A stretch of 64,000 bases of DNA from Paenibacillus phytorum (GTDB taxonomy: Bacteria > Bacillota > Bacilli > Paenibacillales > NBRC-103111). A model generated the notes under the pieces. The model was not told where the DNA came from, ran no database searches, and saw nothing but the letters and a program-made list of their open reading frames with translations. Below are positions 25,748-33,625 of the stretch, piece by piece. The stretch spans positions 1 to 64,000 of the forward strand of contig NZ_WHOA01000127.1 of assembly GCF_013141715.1 (NCBI RefSeq), read 5' to 3'. Each line of letters begins with the position of its first letter. Within the stretch, counting starts at the first letter, position 1. The position numbers and the translations under genes are program-made.

Positions 25748-26710
25748 CTAGCCTTGCACTTCCGCCAGCGTAGGGAGCGCAGGAATCGCCCCCCTGCGCG
25801 TCGTCGTAATTGCGCCTACGCGGTTGGCGAAGGCGAATACCTGCTCAGCGGCTCCTGTTTCAGCGAGCACGTCAACGATGGTAGCTGGCGTAGCGCCAAG
25901 CGATACCAGCTGATAAAGCATGCCGCCGACAAAACTATCGCCGGCGCCAGTCGTGTCCACGGCTGCCACAGGCGTGCCGGGGATGACGACATCCTGCCGT
26001 GCGGTCACGACACGGCAGCCCCCAGGACCTAAAGTGATGATAATCACTTTAGGTCCTCGCTGCAGCAGCTGCTGCGCACCTGTGGTCGCGTCCACGCCGA
26101 GGAGGAATTCGATTTCCTCCTCGCTGACTTTGACCACATCCGCAAGCGGGAGCTGCGCAAGGATTTCTGCCCGAGCTGCGTCAGCGCTCGGCCACAGCGC
26201 CAGGCGCACATTGGGGTCGTACGACACCAATGCGCCAAATTCTCTCGCTCGGCACGCTGCATCCAGCGTCGCGGTGCGGCAAGGCTCGGCAATCAGTGAT
26301 ACCGAGCCGAAATGATAGACCGCGGCGTCTTCCAGCCACTGCGCCTGGACTTCGTCTGCGCGCAGCAGCATGTCCGCCGCCGGGTCGCGGAAAAACAAGA
26401 AATCGCGCTCACCATCCGCGCGCAGTGAAACAAACGCCAGACCGGTCTTCGCCTCATCGGTCTGCACAACGGCCGTATGCACGCCGACTTCGTCAAGCGT
26501 GCGCACCAAAAAATCGCCGAATGGGTCACGGCCGATTTTACCGATAAACCTTGCGTCGCCGCCCAATTTGGCGACCGCCGCAGCGACATTGGCCGGCGCT
26601 CCGCCCGCCGCCCGCTGGAAGCTCGTAACGTCTGCCAACGCTTGCCCGTTCACCTCCGGTACGAAATCAATCAAAAGCTCACCTAAACTTACGATATACG
26701 TTTTACCCAT
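25748..26710 (-). CDS. PfkB-family sugar kinase (fructokinase-like)
   Basis: A 320-residue ribokinase-fold enzyme that phosphorylates a sugar with ATP. The N-terminal signature is GGAPANVAAAVAKLG (36-50), and the C-terminal PfkB signature DTTGAGDSFVGG places catalytic D258. FRDPAADMLL and VVKVSEEEIEFL fit fructokinases of the ScrK/5-dehydro-2-deoxygluconokinase group; fructose is the likeliest substrate. The start is supported by AAGGGGA upstream. It begins seven bases after the TetR stop and so may be co-transcribed with it. The gene is distinctly G+C- and Ala-rich compared with its neighbours. Confidence 0.88.
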   Translation of the reverse strand: MGKTYIVSLGELLIDFVPEVNGQALADVTSFQRAAGGAPANVAAAVAKLGGDARFIGKIGRDPFGDFLVRTLDEVGVHTAVVQTDEAKTGLAFVSLRADGERDFLFFRDPAADMLLRADEVQAQWLEDAAVYHFGSVSLIAEPCRTATLDAACRAREFGALVSYDPNVRLALWPSADAARAEILAQLPLADVVKVSEEEIEFLLGVDATTGAQQLLQRGPKVIIITLGPGGCRVVTARQDVVIPGTPVAAVDTTGAGDSFVGGMLYQLVSLGATPATIVDVLAETGAAEQVFAFANRVGAITTTRRGAIPALPTLAEVQG

Positions 26711-26717
26711 AAATCCA

Positions 26718-27314
26718 TCATTCCCCTTTGCATTGATATCTTAACGCATTTAGCACATAGGTTGTCGTTTGCTCAATTAAGGTCGGGGTATCAGGCCGTT
26801 CCTCCGTAAACAAAAGCTCAAAAAACTCCCTCTGCTTATAGAAAAATATGGAGCCCAGCACAAACATAAGCGTGCTATCCAGAGATTCAAAATGAAAAAT
26901 CCCATCCTGTCTGCCTTGCTCTAGTAAATCCCTCACCTTTTTCCATAATGGATACACGAGCTCTCTCATTTTTTCCAAACGTGGGGTGATCGTAATAATC
27001 TCCATTTGCATAAGACTAATCATTTGAGGATCAGCAGTTCTGATCTCTACGACACCCTGAATAATCGTCCGGATACCTACGATAGGATCCTCAATGGCTA
27101 TAAAATCAACGACCTTGTTCATAGGGAAAAACTGTTTAAATATCTCGTAGAAAACGCTCTCTTTGCCGCCAAAATAATAGGAAACCAGAGCCACATTGGC
27201 CCCAGCTTCCTGACAAATTTGACGAACGCTTGTGCAATCATAACCATGCTTCGCAAACAGCTTCTTTGCTGCCAGAAGAATTTTCATTTTCATATCTAAT
27301 TCTTGCTCAGCCAT
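26718..27314 (-). CDS. TetR-family transcriptional repressor
   Basis: 198 residues. The N-terminal HTH (about 8-55) reads MKILLAAKKLFAKHGYDCTSVRQICQEAGANVALVSYYFGGKESVFYEIF, a full TetR signature. The C-terminal helical ligand domain is of CecR/YttP-like type with DPQMISLMQMEIIT. It lies 28 bp after the YhgE/Pip-like membrane protein and before the sugar kinase. The twin palindromes upstream of the membrane gene (28524-28556) are its likely operators, giving autoregulation of the unit. Confidence 0.9.
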   Translation of the reverse strand: MAEQELDMKMKILLAAKKLFAKHGYDCTSVRQICQEAGANVALVSYYFGGKESVFYEIFKQFFPMNKVVDFIAIEDPIVGIRTIIQGVVEIRTADPQMISLMQMEIITITPRLEKMRELVYPLWKKVRDLLEQGRQDGIFHFESLDSTLMFVLGSIFFYKQREFFELLFTEERPDTPTLIEQTTTYVLNALRYQCKGE

Positions 27315-27341
27315 TCTATCAACGCCCTCCTCGTACTTTAG

Positions 27342-28505
27342 CTAAGCGGTTTGTGGACGTTGTTCCATCGCAGGCACTGCCTTTGCCTTTTTTGCAGACA
27401 CAACCAAGATATCAATGACTAGTGCAACTGCAGCAATAAGAAACAAGAAACCGACTTCCTTGGCAACACCTGGTCCACCAAACAAGATATTCATTAACCC
27501 ATTCACGGCATAGGTAGCTGGGAAAGCATTACTGATTGTATGATATAAAGGCGACAAAAGCTCCCTAGGCACAATAGCGCCAGAAGACACCAATTGCAAG
27601 GACAACATCGCGATGTTAAATAGCATACCTACGTTCCCAAACAATGTCAAAAACATTTCAGCGACGAGCGCAAAGGTGAGTAAGAATAAGGTCTCAAACG
27701 CCCAAAGGGATAAAAAGCCTTTCTCCACATGTCCGCCCAAGGCGACGACCATCGTTGCACTAATCAACCCTACAACAACTACGGCAATAACAGTCACAAC
27801 GATACGTGCGGCCATTTTGCTCATTTTATTAACAGATGCACCGAGAATATTCGTAGATACATTAAAGTTCATTCCCATGATCATTGTACCCACAATCGAA
27901 GCAAGCACGAGCATCATAGGAAGCATTTGATTCGGCATATCCTTTACTTTATTGGTGCTTTGAATGTCAGAGGTTACCTTAGTTGCGAGCCCTTGTGCGA
28001 TTTGACTTGCTTGCTCAGCTGGCAGCTTTGGATTCATCTGTGTAAGGACTGCTGATGCCCCGGCTGCTACGGCCTCTTTGTTCACAGACGCCGTGACGTT
28101 CCCGGCTACAGCCTGCATCACAGACTTCGTCATAGAAGGATTAGACTCATTAATTGTATACGTGATGGGGACAGTCTGTCCTGGGGTTTGAAGCTGTTTG
28201 GAAAAATCAGCCGAGATGTGCATAACCATCTGGACCTGGCGATCATTTAACAGATTATGTGCTTGTTCATTAGAAGCCACCAGCTCTGTTTGAAAAGGAA
28301 GGTTGCCTTGCAGGTTCTGAACAATCTTGCTCCCCAAACCTTGATCTTCATTGACGATCGCGATCTTCAATTGGCTCGTGTTATCGGATACTCCCGCGTA
28401 ACCCGTCATCCAAATCAAGCTAAACAACAACTGAAACGTAATGGCTGTGATAATCCCTATCTTTGTCGTTGCTTGTTTTAGAAATGCACCTAGTGCGTGT
28501 TTCAT
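27342..28505 (-). CDS. YhgE/Pip-like (ABC-2 type) membrane protein
   Basis: 387 residues from ATG 28505, chosen because AGGAG lies eight bases upstream. One N-terminal membrane helix (about 14-34), an extracytoplasmic domain (35-205) with IAIVNEDQGLGSKIVQNL and MVMHISADFSKQLQ, which are typical of YhgE/Pip and related exporters, then five C-terminal membrane helices (about 205-375). It is shorter than full YhgE/Pip proteins and closer to the DUF3533/ABC-2 layout. No ATPase is encoded beside it. Under control of a TetR repressor it may export a toxic compound or lipid, by inference. Confidence 0.8.
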   Translation of the reverse strand: MKHALGAFLKQATTKIGIITAITFQLLFSLIWMTGYAGVSDNTSQLKIAIVNEDQGLGSKIVQNLQGNLPFQTELVASNEQAHNLLNDRQVQMVMHISADFSKQLQTPGQTVPITYTINESNPSMTKSVMQAVAGNVTASVNKEAVAAGASAVLTQMNPKLPAEQASQIAQGLATKVTSDIQSTNKVKDMPNQMLPMMLVLASIVGTMIMGMNFNVSTNILGASVNKMSKMAARIVVTVIAVVVVGLISATMVVALGGHVEKGFLSLWAFETLFLLTFALVAEMFLTLFGNVGMLFNIAMLSLQLVSSGAIVPRELLSPLYHTISNAFPATYAVNGLMNILFGGPGVAKEVGFLFLIAAVALVIDILVVSAKKAKAVPAMEQRPQTA

Positions 28506-28523
28506 TTTAACCACTCCTCTTCC

Positions 28524-28556
28524 TTAAACGATCGTTTAAATTAAACGTTTGTTTAA
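28524..28556. promoter_or_regulatory. Tandem TetR-type operators
   Basis: TTAAACGATCGTTTAA (28524-28539) is a perfect 16-bp palindrome. TTAAACGTTTGTTTAA (28541-28556) repeats the arms 17 bp further on. They lie 18-50 bp upstream of the membrane protein start, where a promoter is expected. This is the best-defined operator pair in the window. Confidence 0.8.
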
Positions 28557-28712
28557 ATTATAGAATGGAGCTGAAAAGCTGTCAAGATACGACTTACATT
28601 CATTCCGCCTCGTAAGAACGTTGTAGTAAGTAAAGCTGCGTAATGCCTCCCCATTTAGCTTCAATGCAGCCCTTGGCAGCCCTGTCAGGAATGGAGTTAA
28701 TGTTCCTGGTGG

Positions 28713-28747
28713 TGACAAGAACTTGATGTCATAAATGACAAGAACTT
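28713..28747. repeat. Paired TGACAAGAACTT repeats
   Basis: TGACAAGAACTT occurs at 28713-28724 and again at 28736-28747, 23 bp apart. In reverse the core AAGTTCTTGTCA resembles the repeats at 4067, 33424 and 48031. It lies in the 366-bp gap 28506-28871, which otherwise holds the operators and a terminator. Confidence 0.55.
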
Positions 28748-28783
28748 TATCCTCAGGTCGGCGCTTGTTGCAAACCCATTATG

Positions 28784-28810
28784 AAAAGCCGACCAGTGGC
28801 CGGCTATTTT
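28784..28810 (-). terminator. Terminator after erythromycin-esterase pseudogene
   Basis: AAAAGCCG (28784-28791) pairs with CGGCTATTTT (28801-28810); the minus-strand transcript ends ...CGGCTTTTC. It lies about 60 bases beyond the stop of the frameshifted gene. Confidence 0.6.
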
Positions 28811-28871
28811 ATGGTTTTATTTTATTCTCCGTGCCATGATTAAAGTTAAGGGATCGTCTTTTTATTTCATA

Positions 28872-30222
28872 TTACTTGATATGCGAAGGGGTCGTTTTTT
28901 GAATATGAACCATAATGTCGAATTGCTCTTGAAGGGAAACTTCATAATATTGCGGTTCGTTAGGAATGATCACTGCAATGCCATCCAAGAATGGCTGCTT
29001 TTCTTTTACCCATTGCTGCGCAGCTCCATTCAATTTGCGAAGATCTAACAGGAACTGATCGTAATGAACTTGTCCAAACATATGATTGGAGCTGTTCTCG
29101 TTCTTCTGAATGGTATCCGCTGCAATCTTATTTTCACTGAATGCTGTAAATTTGCCTTCCGTGGTGGTGGAGCCAATTGCTACATATTGATTGCCTACAC
29201 GTTCTTTCAGAAACTCCCCGGCGACTTTAGGATACATCTTCTCAGTGATAACACCTTTAGCTATGTGAATATTGTGCCCCCAAACCATCGTTTTACCGCC
29301 AAATTTTTCTTGAGCCCAAACAGCATGCTCGGCTAGATACTGATCATGCAGCTTCACCATGCTCGGATAGTCAGCCGGAATCACCATCTTCGTAAAATTC
29401 TCTATCACCTTAGTCGTTCCTTTCACCCAAGCTAGCTCGTGTGAATCAGTCTCATTATTCGACTTTAGTTTTGTCTTCAAGTAGTTTGACTACTTTTTGC
29501 GCATTAGCCATATGCTTTTCTTTCACTTCAGTAGTCAGCTTCATATATTCCTGTAGATTACCTGCCACCGATGACAACTCTTTGTAGCTTTGCTCGACTT
29601 CCGGCAGCAAATCAGGATGATGCTCCTTTACATAGTTGATCACTTTATCGAAGACACTTTGATCCAGCATTTTTAAGTCGAGTCCGACGAATTGAATTTT
29701 CTTTTTATTTACAGGATCAGAGTTGTATTCCCGCATCCATTCTACCATAGCGACGATCTCATCAGTTGGGTACAACAGCTTCAAAAACTCCCTAGGGTCG
29801 CCTTTTCCCGTTTGGATATACTCGTTCAGCTTTAAACCGTTGCCCCAATCCTCTTCAATCCCAAAATTGGTAAAGCCCAGCTCAGTGACCAAATACTTCA
29901 CGAGGCGATGCTTCATCATAAAAATCTCCGAGCTTCCGTGAGTAGCCTCTCCTAAACCAACATAATTTGCATTCCCTATCATATCATTTAGCGGTTTTAA
30001 ATCATCCAATGGTTGTTTCGGATCTAACGTCTTCAGTTGCTTCGCCTGCGATTCAAGTGATTTTGCAATACTATTTTGAGATATTTGAGCTGTCTCAACT
30101 GGTTGGGTTGTTCTTATTTGATCCGACTTTTCAGCGGGTCTCGTACTGCAACCTGCAGTTAGAATCGCAGCACTTAGCATTACGGCAACTCCACCGTAAA
30201 TCATTTCCCTTCTTTTGTTCAT
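28872..30222 (-). pseudogene. Erythromycin esterase-family lipoprotein, frameshifted
   Basis: Start at ATG 30222 (MNKRREMIYGG) after GAGGTG. The signal peptide ends in lipobox LTAGC, so the protein would be lipid-anchored outside. The N-terminal half carries the family's GLGEATHGSSE motif and FGIEEDWG; the C-terminal half carries MVWGHNIHIAKG and GSTTTEG. A one-base frame change in the A-rich stretch near 29465-29480 breaks the frame: the first part stops after KLLEDKTKVE and the second resumes in the next frame at KTKLKSNNE. Joined, it would be about 450 residues, normal for the family. It could be a recent mutation or a base-call error. Confidence 0.85.
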
Positions 30223-30344
30223 GGTATTCACCTCATGGATTTTTTGAAGTACGACTCTTTCTGCATACAAGCATATTGGGTCGTCTTCAGTAGTCCAATT
30301 GTCACTCACTCACTATCATTTAAGCTAGTTACAAATCTTCACTA

Positions 30345-30356
30345 TTTCATGTGACA
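30345..30356. promoter_or_regulatory. Candidate regulator site upstream of sensor B
   Basis: TTTCATGTGACA matches 10 of 12 bases of the perfect palindrome at 25208-25219 upstream of sensor paralogue A. Nearby, AACATGTC / GACATGTT form another inverted pair (30389-30417 region). The gap 30223-30635 holds these, the hairpin at 30448-30486 and nothing coding that I recognise. Confidence 0.4.
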
Positions 30357-30447
30357 TGCAATGCTCACTAACGTATCGATCAGCGCCAACATGTCACAAA
30401 GAAAATGATGACATGTTGTCACTGGTGGAGATGACAGCTGTGCGGTT

Positions 30448-30486
30448 AGTATGGAGCAGTAGGCAACTGCACCATACTATTTTTTT
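30448..30486 (+). terminator. Hairpin with U-run upstream of sensor-kinase operon
   Basis: AGTATGG and GCAGT pair with ACTGC and CCATACT (30448-30478, one A-A mismatch), followed by ATTTTTTT. As a plus-strand terminator with no plus-strand gene before it, it may end a short leader transcript of the 30.6-33.1 kb operon and so act as an attenuator. Confidence 0.6.
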
Positions 30487-30635
30487 AAAGAGAAGCTGAT
30501 TCACCTATAGAAAACCGTAGTCAAATCGCATTAACAACTTCAGAACAGTGTTTCCGTCTATGGCGTTTACTTTTTTTGCTGCGGTTGACGGAAGAAGCCA
30601 AACCATACAATACCGCTATTACACGGAGAGGAGCG

Positions 30636-31223
30636 ATGAACCTTATGAAATCAGGTTTCATCCAGAATGGTTATTTTTTAATGTTAACTTTCGTTACAGG
30701 CTTGTTTTACTTTTGCTTTTATATGGTAGCTCTATCGTTCAGTTTAAGTCTTTCATTTACGGTAATCGGCATTCCACTAGTTACACGTGTATTGCGAACT
30801 ACGACAACCTTCATCCAATTCGAACGCACGCAGACGAAAATTTATACAGATATTACGACGGCACCTTATGACAAAAAAATAATAACGGATGCATCGGTCT
30901 GGGTTCATGCCAAATTAGAACTTACGGATCGTCGCAACTGGTTGGCCGTCTTTTGGTTAATGCAGAAGTTGGGTATCGGACTCGTCAGTCTCGTCAGCGT
31001 AGCCGCTCTCTATTTAGCACCGCTTGCATTCATGTTGGCACCACTTTTGTATCGATACATCGATATGAATGTCATGTTCATGCAAGTAGATACTTTTGCG
31101 GAATCACTCCTTACCATGGCTCTGGGAGCGGTGCTTGCCGCAATAAGCGTCAAGCTGAGTGACCGGTTGGCGAAAACATTCGGAGGTTATACGCGCACCA
31201 TGATTCAGCAGCTAGACCGATAG
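30636..31223 (+). CDS. Putative-sensor-domain membrane protein (paralogue B)
   Basis: 195 residues from ATG 30636 with GGAGAGGAG upstream; ATG 30645 is a possible alternative. Four membrane segments in two pairs (about 12-52 and 108-180), with YFLMLTFVTGLFYFCFYMVAL and LGIGLVSLVSVAALYLAPLAFMLAPLL. It has the same family layout as the protein at 24.5-25.1 kb. It sits about 110 bp before the fused kinase-regulator gene on the same strand and is inferred to be its membrane input partner. The domain is usually part of the kinase polypeptide in related systems; here it is separate. Confidence 0.8.
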   Translation: MNLMKSGFIQNGYFLMLTFVTGLFYFCFYMVALSFSLSLSFTVIGIPLVTRVLRTTTTFIQFERTQTKIYTDITTAPYDKKIITDASVWVHAKLELTDRRNWLAVFWLMQKLGIGLVSLVSVAALYLAPLAFMLAPLLYRYIDMNVMFMQVDTFAESLLTMALGAVLAAISVKLSDRLAKTFGGYTRTMIQQLDR

Positions 31224-31335
31224 CTGTTTTGTTACCGACCTTTATGCAGATGACGCAGCGTAAACAGCCAATTATGCACCGCACAAAGGTTTGGTTTATA
31301 ATACTATAGGAAACAAACAGAAAGCTGCTTAGGGG

Positions 31336-33141
31336 TTGAAAGAATTGTTGGAAATGGTCAAACAGTGGTTTTGGTATGATTGGATTATGCTTGGGCTCCG
31401 CCTTATTATTAGCGTTTCGCTCATCCTCACGACGATCAGATTTCAGGAAGGTCTATCGCTGCCTTTTTGGATCGTTATTTTTTGGGAGATTGCCGCTTTC
31501 TCCATTCCTTGGGTTTGTTTGCTGCTCAACTACAAATATTATTTATTCACAGAAATACTGGTCTTTGGCGGGCTATGCGTACATTTAACCTCGTTGTTTC
31601 CGGAAGCTTTCCCTTCATTTCTTGGATCAGTCTTTCTGATCGCAGCAAATAGCGCTCGTCTGTCTTATCATTGGACGGCACCGGCAACGGTCTTGGTAAT
31701 ACCCGGAATTTTTTATATTGTTTCGCCAGATAACAGCTATTGGCTCATGGTAATTTACTACGGACTTGCTTATGTGATGGGATTCGCTTTTCATTTATTG
31801 ATCGTCAATCATCGGCAAAATGAAACGATCCGCAATCAAAATGCGGTGCTTGAGCAATATATGTCCCAAATCGAGCGTATTACGCTGGCAGAAGAACGAA
31901 ACAGGCTGTCGAGAGAGCTTCACGATACTGTCGGTCATGCTTATACTTCTATCATCATGGGAATGGAAGCGTTTCGCCCCGAGCTTGCTACTGAAACGGG
32001 TATACAGAGGCTGGATTCCTTGCTTGAGTTGGGCCGTAAAAGTATAGAGGAAGTGAGGGGCTACTTGCATCAAATGGAGTCTCCACAGCAGTCGCTTTCC
32101 TTGGTCCAATCTCTGCAAAATCTTGGAGATGAATTTCAGGAGCATGCCCGGACCAAGGTAAGCTTTCGCGCGTTCGGAGAGGAGCACCGACTGTCCCGAC
32201 AAGCGAAAATGGCGTTCATTCGCTGCTTGCAAGAGTCACTTACGAATGCGGTTCGTCACGGTCAGGCGACGGAAATCACCGTTTCTTTGCAATTTGGGCA
32301 GCAAGATACAAGATTGGAGGTGCATGACAACGGAAGAGGGATGGAAGAATGGCAGGAGGGCTTCGGCATGAACGCGATGAAGGAGCGGGCCATGAATTTG
32401 CAAGGTCAAGTGTCCGTTTATACGAAGCCAGGGGACGGGACGCTTGTTACCTGTTCATTGCCGCGACAAGCGGAAATGGAGGACGACCTTATTCAGCTGT
32501 TGATCGTCGACGACCAACCTTTTATTCGGGAAAGTCTGCGGGTGCTGCTCGACAAGTACCAGGACTTGAACGTTGTCGGATCGGCAGAGGATGGCGAACA
32601 AGCCGTCGACCTGTGCGGACGACTCCAGCCTCACGTAGTGCTAATGGATTTGGATATGCCACGCATGAATGGAGCCGAGGCAACCAAAATGATCAAGCAG
32701 CAATGGCCGCATATCCGCGTATTGATTTTCACGACGTTTCAGGATGCGAAGCAAGCGTTGGACTTACTGCGCAGTGGTGCGGACGGCTTCCTGCTAAAAT
32801 CATCCGAACCATTAGAGCTGGCCGATACGATCCGGCTTATTCACAGAGGAGGCACATTAATCGATCGGGGGATGTCCCATAAAATATTCGAGAAGCTCGA
32901 TAAGAGCGTCCAATCAACGCAATTGAAAATCGCCAACGACTATGACCTGACTCACAGGGAAATAGAAATATTGCAGCTTGTTGCCAAAGGGCTCCGGTAC
33001 AAGACGATAGCGTCCAAGCTATATTTGTCGGATGGCACGGTCAGAAACTACGCCTCCTCAGCCTATATTAAGCTAGGAGTACGCAACAACAAGGAAGAAG
33101 CCATCCAGAAAGCGTTGGAAATCGGGATCATCGTTAGCTAG
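31336..33141 (+). CDS. Fused membrane histidine kinase and LuxR-type response regulator
   Basis: 601 residues. Membrane part with about five helices (17-155). HisKA_3 dimerisation domain with phospho-acceptor H196 in SRELHDTVGH. HATPase with N304 in LQESLTNAVRHG and a GFGMNAMKERA box (280-376). Directly after PRQAEMEDD comes a receiver domain (386-500; D392/D393, D438 in LMDLDMP, K488) and a LuxR/NarL HTH (535-598). Kinase and DNA-binding regulator are thus one chain with almost no linker, so the DNA-binding part would be tethered to the membrane unless released or separately made. The start is uncertain (TTG 31336, TTG 31345 or ATG 31354 after AGGGG). ATG at codon 381 could in principle start a free regulator. 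Confidence 0.9.
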   Translation: MKELLEMVKQWFWYDWIMLGLRLIISVSLILTTIRFQEGLSLPFWIVIFWEIAAFSIPWVCLLLNYKYYLFTEILVFGGLCVHLTSLFPEAFPSFLGSVFLIAANSARLSYHWTAPATVLVIPGIFYIVSPDNSYWLMVIYYGLAYVMGFAFHLLIVNHRQNETIRNQNAVLEQYMSQIERITLAEERNRLSRELHDTVGHAYTSIIMGMEAFRPELATETGIQRLDSLLELGRKSIEEVRGYLHQMESPQQSLSLVQSLQNLGDEFQEHARTKVSFRAFGEEHRLSRQAKMAFIRCLQESLTNAVRHGQATEITVSLQFGQQDTRLEVHDNGRGMEEWQEGFGMNAMKERAMNLQGQVSVYTKPGDGTLVTCSLPRQAEMEDDLIQLLIVDDQPFIRESLRVLLDKYQDLNVVGSAEDGEQAVDLCGRLQPHVVLMDLDMPRMNGAEATKMIKQQWPHIRVLIFTTFQDAKQALDLLRSGADGFLLKSSEPLELADTIRLIHRGGTLIDRGMSHKIFEKLDKSVQSTQLKIANDYDLTHREIEILQLVAKGLRYKTIASKLYLSDGTVRNYASSAYIKLGVRNNKEEAIQKALEIGIIVS

Positions 33142-33296
33142 AATTCGAACGACAGCTATGCTCGGCTACGAATTTTACGCGGCTTCAAATTCAATCACTT
33201 TCCTCCATTGAAGGAAGGACAAAACTGAAAGAACAGGCAACTGATTCTGAGAGAGCCAAACAAACGCGGCAAACCACCTAGGCCGAGCGCATCATA

Positions 33297-33336
33297 AAAT
33301 TTACTTCACAGAATAAGGGTTCTGTGAAGTAAATTT
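33297..33336. terminator. Perfect 17-bp hairpin after kinase-regulator gene
   Basis: AAATTTACTTCACAGAA (33297-33313) pairs perfectly with TTCTGTGAAGTAAATTT (33320-33336), loop TAAGGG. It lies 156 bases past the stop of the fused gene. It lacks a strong U-run, so it may be a terminator, an RNA-processing signal or a protein-binding palindrome. Confidence 0.55.
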
Positions 33337-33423
33337 ATGCAAAGTTGGTATTTTGAAGTAATTGACTAATTTTCATCCTTACCACATGTGGGTATAGCCT
33401 CATTTCAAACTCTAATTGCTTAT

Positions 33424-33475
33424 TTTTCGAGGGACTTTCTTGTCGCTATTATGTTTTGTAGGGATATTCATGTCG
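33424..33475. repeat. Two 22-bp repeats of TTTTGTAGGGATATTCATGTCG type
   Basis: Units at 33424-33445 and 33454-33475, 30 bp apart, share TTTT-GAGGGA/GTAGGGA-TTC-TGTCG. A close relative of the second unit with the same spacing lies at 48031-48075. The gap 33142-33625 otherwise holds two hairpins and no gene. Confidence 0.6.
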
Positions 33476-33513
33476 TTAGACTGCCTCTGCGATCCACCTC
33501 ATTTTACAATACA

Positions 33514-33557
33514 AAACACCGGATGCAATCAGCATCGCTGTATCACACCCGGTGTTT
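33514..33557 (-). terminator. Terminator after duplicated sugar-binding gene
   Basis: AAACACCGG (33514-33522) pairs with CCGGTGTTT (33549-33557). About 95 bp around it (33503-33602) are homologous to 39658-39757, where the same hairpin stands before the GH38 gene. Confidence 0.7.
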
Positions 33558-33625
33558 ATTACCTAAACTGTAATGTTTCGAATAGTCTCAGCATTACATA
33601 TTCATGGATACACAACGCTCTCGCA

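Noticed and set aside
28536..28718. Minus-strand open frame of 60 codons upstream of the YhgE-like gene
   Set aside because: It covers the twin TetR operators and has no ribosome site or family features.
30310..30480. T-box leader upstream of the sensor gene
   Set aside because: No T-box sequence (AGGGTGGNACCGCG-like), no specifier loop and no amino-acid gene downstream.
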